From Hirudinaria manillensis (taxonomy: Eukaryota > Annelida > Clitellata > Hirudinida > Hirudinidae): a DNA stretch of 64,000 nucleotides. Below are positions 60,701-64,000 of the stretch, piece after piece. The translations under genes and the position numbers were made by a program. The notes beneath the pieces are model-generated. The model searched no databases. It had not been told where the DNA came from and saw only the letters and a list, made by a program, of their open reading frames with translations. The first letter of the stretch is position 1; the number at the start of each line of letters is the position of its first letter. The stretch lies in the NCBI GenBank assembly GCA_034509925.1, contig CM067535.1:7200701-7264700 (forward strand), read 5' to 3'.

Positions 60701-63005
60701 GCATGAATGTATGCCAATCTTCTTTGCCTAGGATTTGAGAAATCGTTTTTTCGTTAAACGAAAAAAATCGCAACTATCCTCGATGCACTGAAGCCATCAT
60801 CATCATCATCGTCATCATCGTCATCATCATCATTAACAACATCGAGATCATCATTATCAACACCACGAAAATCATCTTCATCATCATCATCGTCGTCGTC
60901 GTCGTCTTCTTCCTGCATCATCGTGCATCATAACAAATACCTGGGGAGGCAAAGAACCGTGAGAATAATAATGAATTAAGCAGCATTAAATTATTATTAT
61001 TATTATTACTATTGTATAATAAATAAATAATAATAGTAATTATTATTATTAATTATTAATTAATTGATACTAACAAATTGATAATAAAGTTATCAATTCA
61101 AATGACTCCATTGGTGTGATTTTACAGCTGGTTAACATCATCACGTTATTCTGAGAGGATGAACAACATCGGACTACGTCTGACGTGATTGATTTGATTG
61201 ATCTCAGCGAAGTCCAGTTCGATTGAATCAACTTCAATCAAGAGAAGTGCAATGGAATTAAGTTTAATTGAATCAATTACAAACTCCAGGAAAGCCGAGG
61301 CCAAAAAATATTTAAAAAAACACCTGTGAGGAGTCACCTGTAAAGCATCAGGGGGCGCTTCTTGTTAACCCTTTTAGGGCATTGCAAGGGCAAGACGAAA
61401 CCCCGTGACCTGACTTGCGGGTCAAATGGAGATAATTCATTTAAAATGTCAAATGTCGTATTCATTTTCATTGGATTTCCTTCCACCGATCCTTCCAGCA
61501 GTCTGTAATCATCCTTGAACTTCAGATTCAGTTCATTTCCTTATTCAATCTTTCAATCATTCGTCCATCGAGCAACTAATCATAAGATTAATTTCGAAAT
61601 AAATCAAAGCCTAAGTAAATTATTATTTTTATTTTTTATTTTATTTTTAAATCCGATGCAATTCGTCATCTTTGAATCAAGAAATTATTCGAAAATTTTT
61701 CACGTTCGACATTCGATGACATTCTTTCGTCGTTTCTAATGATTGCATGCATTCGACTCTCTTACTTTCAGCCTTCCCCAGGGAGTTTATTTTGTTTTCA
61801 TTCATTCGCTCATTAGTTTCGCTTTCATTAATAATAATAATCAATAATAATAGCAATAATAACAACAACAACAACAATAATAATAATAATAATAATTTCA
61901 GTAATAATATATCGTTGAGGCATTACATGGTTATGACGTCATACCATTTGATATCAAACCATTGATTGGTTTATCACTGGCTAACTGGTCAGGAAGATGG
62001 TTACTTTGGCTCTTTGAGTTCAAATCCTGCGTTTCTCTAACCATTACGTTATGAGGTAATAGTATGATTACGATTATCACGGCTTACCATTACATGTGAT
62101 TACCATTACCGTAGCTCACCATTACGATATTGTGCCATTGCTATGTAATACATTACAATGAAGGATTCCTTGTGAATCACAAGAACTGGTCAAAGCACCA
62201 AGGTATACTTTAAATAATAATGTAATTTAAATGTGGTAATGTTTTTATGTGCGACACTTTCGAAACTTTCGTAAAGTTCCGAGGTTTCGCATATCCGTAC
62301 AATGTTTTCCTTTTCCATTACTGACGAGTCGACAGTCTGCTGGGATGGATATCCATGGATCGTCATCATGTCCACTTATTCCTCACAATATTCCAAGAGA
62401 ATTTTCGTTTGTATTAATTAAAAAAATATAAATAAGTTGTACAACATGAGGTGATACATGATTAATACAGCAAGCGATGTGCACACCCATAACATGACTT
62501 CGATCATAAGAGGGCATACAATTGCATCGTAAAAGCCACTCACCCCTCACAAGCCCTCAGCATCCAACTGAGCATCACCCAAAGCGACAGCATGAAGACC
62601 AGGAGTACGGTACCGGGACAAATAGTCATCAAAGTCTTCATGATGAATCTCGTATTGAACGTGATGCGGTTCAGAGCACCTGTCGGGTCATACAAACTCT
62701 GAACGATGTTTATTTTAATTATCCGATCTTCCTATTGGCTGTCCGGAAGGTAAATAAAAACCGATTGGTTCTGTTAATTAACTGATTGCTTCGGCTCATT
62801 AAGCGATTGGCTTGGCCCATTAACATTGATTTATAATTGGCTCACCGATACTCCGAGAGGAAGCGTCCGAGAAGAGTCTACTGTGCAAAAGCATGACGCG
62901 TGGAATCAAATAAAGTCTCAGGAACATTGGCAGAGAGAAGATCAAATCTATCGGAACTTGTATGACGTCAGGCGATGACGACGACGACGACGAGGCGGAG
63001 TCTGC
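54709..63005 (-). CDS. KCNN: Small-conductance Ca2+-activated K+ channel (SK/KCNN), 3' part
   Basis: Eight minus-strand exons: 62846-63005, 62544-62679, 58703-58838, 57676-57786, 55588-55715, 55362-55431, 55156-55257 and 54709-54780. Visible are the S4 region ([31 protein letters not shown]), S5 ([22 protein letters not shown]), the pore [24 protein letters not shown] with filter GYGD, S6 ([12 protein letters not shown]) and the calmodulin-binding domain ([49 protein letters not shown]). A coiled-coil-like tail ends [10 protein letters not shown] channels open on Ca2+ binding to constitutively attached calmodulin and produce after-hyperpolarisation. The wording of pore and S6 is closer to fly SK than to vertebrate SK. 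Exons for the N-terminus and S1-S3 lie right of the window. Several introns are over 1.9 kb. Confidence 0.96.
54864..54886. other. Nine-bp hairpin followed by a T run
   Basis: CTCGCGCTT pairs with AAGCGTGAG around a 5-base loop, followed by six T at 54889-54894 on the plus strand. It is GC-rich within an AT-rich SK intron. Function unknown. Confidence 0.4.
55849..55856. repeat. Left target-site duplication of the hAT element
   Basis: CATGCAGG directly abuts the left terminus TAGTGAACG. The identical 8 bp occurs at 56961-56968 after the right terminus. Eight-base duplications are the hallmark of hAT insertion. Confidence 0.9.
55857..56960. mobile_element. Internally reduced hAT DNA transposon with decayed transposase
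   Basis: A 1,104-bp element has 16-bp terminal inverted repeats (TAGTGAACGACCGGGG at the left; TAGTGATCGACCGGGG when the right end is reverse-complemented; one mismatch). It is flanked by the perfect 8-bp duplication CATGCAGG. Subterminal regions (55860-56000 and 56865-56950) are packed with CCGGGGTCCCGG-type repeats and stand out as GC-rich islands. Minus-strand coding remnants at 56034-56478 resemble the C-terminal hAT dimerisation domain. The element is too short for a full hAT transposase and interrupts an SK-channel intron without touching exons. Confidence 0.88.
56034..56478 (-). pseudogene. hAT transposase C-terminal remnant with frameshift
   Basis: Two overlapping frames, 56284-56478 and 56034-56312, together read like the hAT dimerisation domain: [22 protein letters not shown], then in another frame [12 protein letters not shown] and [19 protein letters not shown], ending in an acidic tail. 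The break is a single-base indel just after the AYWK codons (about 56290-56300). The N-terminal zinc finger and the RNase H-like catalytic core are absent, so the fragment cannot act as a transposase. Confidence 0.8.
56961..56968. repeat. Right target-site duplication of the hAT element
   Basis: CATGCAGG, identical to 55849-55856. Confidence 0.9.
59344..59409. repeat. (GATT)n microsatellite
   Basis: About 16 GATT units with a few ACCG interruptions, in the SK intron. Confidence 0.93.
59735..59838. repeat. 30-bp minisatellite built of CAT/CGT/CAA triplets
   Basis: About three copies of a 30-bp unit with the core ATCAACACCAACATCGTCGT. The second and third copies are identical. Confidence 0.88.
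60030..60112. repeat. Degenerate AAATTTGACATA minisatellite
   Basis: Six to seven imperfect 10-12 bp copies of an AAATTTGA(C/T)A-type unit. Confidence 0.8.
60297..60332. repeat. (TTTTC)n microsatellite
   Basis: Seven pentanucleotide units forming a polypyrimidine run on the plus strand. Confidence 0.92.
60797..60908. repeat. (ATC/GTC)n tract
   Basis: Imperfect ATC, GTC and AAC triplets in the SK intron. Confidence 0.88.
61977..62030 (+). other. Weak tRNA-like A and B box pair (possible SINE relic)
   Basis: TGGCTAACTGG near 61977 resembles a Pol III A box and GAGTTCAAATCC near 62017 a B box, at near-tRNA spacing. The T-arm stem would not pair, so it is not a tRNA gene. A decayed tRNA-derived element or chance are both possible. 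Confidence 0.2.
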
Positions 63006-63849
63006 CTGGTTAATGAAAGATTGCTTATCATTCCCATTATCATTGGCCACCTTCATCCAACCTCTTCCGATCAACTTCTCCTTCAATCCTTCAGTCGTTC
63101 AATCAATCATAATTAATAATAATTAAATCATAATTAGTTCATTAAATCCATGTAATCATCCAGGCAAGTCAATCATCAACTCCATCCAAAGATTCAATAA
63201 ACACAGTCGTGAGTCATCATTAATTACCAGGTCAAGAATTTCATTATAATAATATAGCGCTTAACGTACTTAACCTAGATATTATAATATTGCATGTATA
63301 ATATATCGTTTATAATATTTATAAATTATAGTATTATTAATGAGATATAATTAGATTAACTGTTATGTATTATAAACATTACATCGCTGCGAGTGAACCT
63401 TAAGCAGAATCTTTAAATTATAAATTATTTCATAATCAGAATAAATTCAACAGGAAATTAAATCATTATTTTCCGCACAATTAAATTCTATTTCGTCGTT
63501 TAAAATCGGAAAAGCAGACGATAAATGTCAATTTATTCTCTAATTATATTCCATTATTTTAGGAAAATATTCGGAATATAAAAAAATAGAAATTTTATAA
63601 AAGTTATTTGTTAAGAGCCACGGACAGCCAACGTATCAGTTAGTTGTATTGACTCAAATCGTATTAATTTATGTTAATTTATGTCAATTTATGTTAATTT
63701 ATTCATCAACAACGACATCAATGACCTTGTACCTTGATACCGACACTGGACTGTAAACTTATAATTGATTTTATATTCTAAATTAATGAATTAAAAAACT
63801 TATTGCACGGATCTGTGCAGAACACGTGTGCACTTAAATATAATGTTAA

Positions 63850-63885
<36 letters not shown>

Positions 63886-64000
63886 AATATTAAAAACATA
63901 ATTTTCTATAATTTTTCGTTTATTTCTTTGTTTGTTAATTTTTGTAAATTATTTTTGTTTTTATAAATGAACGTGTCATTTACAACTGGAACTTGATATT
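63006..64000. other. Intron/upstream sequence of the SK gene at right edge
   Basis: About 1 kb of AT-rich sequence following the first visible SK exon. It contains an (AAAT)n tract at about 63848-63884. No earlier SK exon was found. Confidence 0.55.

Larger units (their letters stand above)
58839..62543 (-). other. Large SK-channel intron between S5 and pore exons
   Basis: A 3.7-kb intron. It holds the GATT, ATC, TTTTC and AAATTTG repeats listed separately, and no coding exon I can support. Confidence 0.7.

Noticed and set aside
61977-62035. tRNA gene
   Set aside because: A- and B-box-like motifs are present, but the T-arm and acceptor stems do not pair; reported only as a weak SINE-like relic.

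Overview
This window is nuclear DNA from an animal. It is AT-rich, its protein-coding genes are split by many short GT-AG introns, and it carries animal-type genes: a Na+/K+-ATPase alpha-like pump, a calcium-activated SK potassium channel, a secreted trypsin-like protease and a stomatin. Simple repeats (ATT, ATC/GTC, AACG, CACT, GATT) are very abundant in introns and some spill into coding exons. Many single-frame open reading frames are translations of these repeats. The species cannot be read from the sequence; an invertebrate is the most economical guess.

I rebuilt twelve genes by joining exons with consensus splice sites, preserved reading phase and family motifs. From left to right they are: stomatin-like (minus, 3' end lies left of the window), Na+/K+-ATPase alpha-like (plus), PUS10 (minus), NRDE2 (plus), NOL11 (minus), USP36/42-like deubiquitinase (plus), VDAC (minus), TIMM10 (plus), trypsin-like protease (minus), VWA8 (plus, at least 44 exons), TP53I3-like quinone oxidoreductase (plus), and SK channel KCNN (minus, 5' end lies right of the window). 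Strand alternates through the first ten genes, so they form five divergent pairs whose 3' ends face the next pair. Three divergent pairs join genes of related location: PUS10/NRDE2 (RNA metabolism), NOL11/USP36-like (nucleolus) and VDAC/TIMM10 (mitochondrion).

The most unusual gene is the P-type ATPase. All catalytic motifs are intact, but the conserved Ser-Asn pair in transmembrane segment 5 is replaced by His-Met, the segment 8 Asp of Na+ site III is Asn, and the C-terminal Tyr-Tyr is lost. This suggests a paralog with altered ion binding. Other notable items are a 1.1-kb hAT transposon relic with a perfect 8-bp target duplication inside an SK-channel intron, overlapping NRDE2/NOL11 poly(A) signals, two GC-AG introns, and a VWA8 3' splice site lying between complementary trinucleotide repeats, one intronic and one encoding polyserine.
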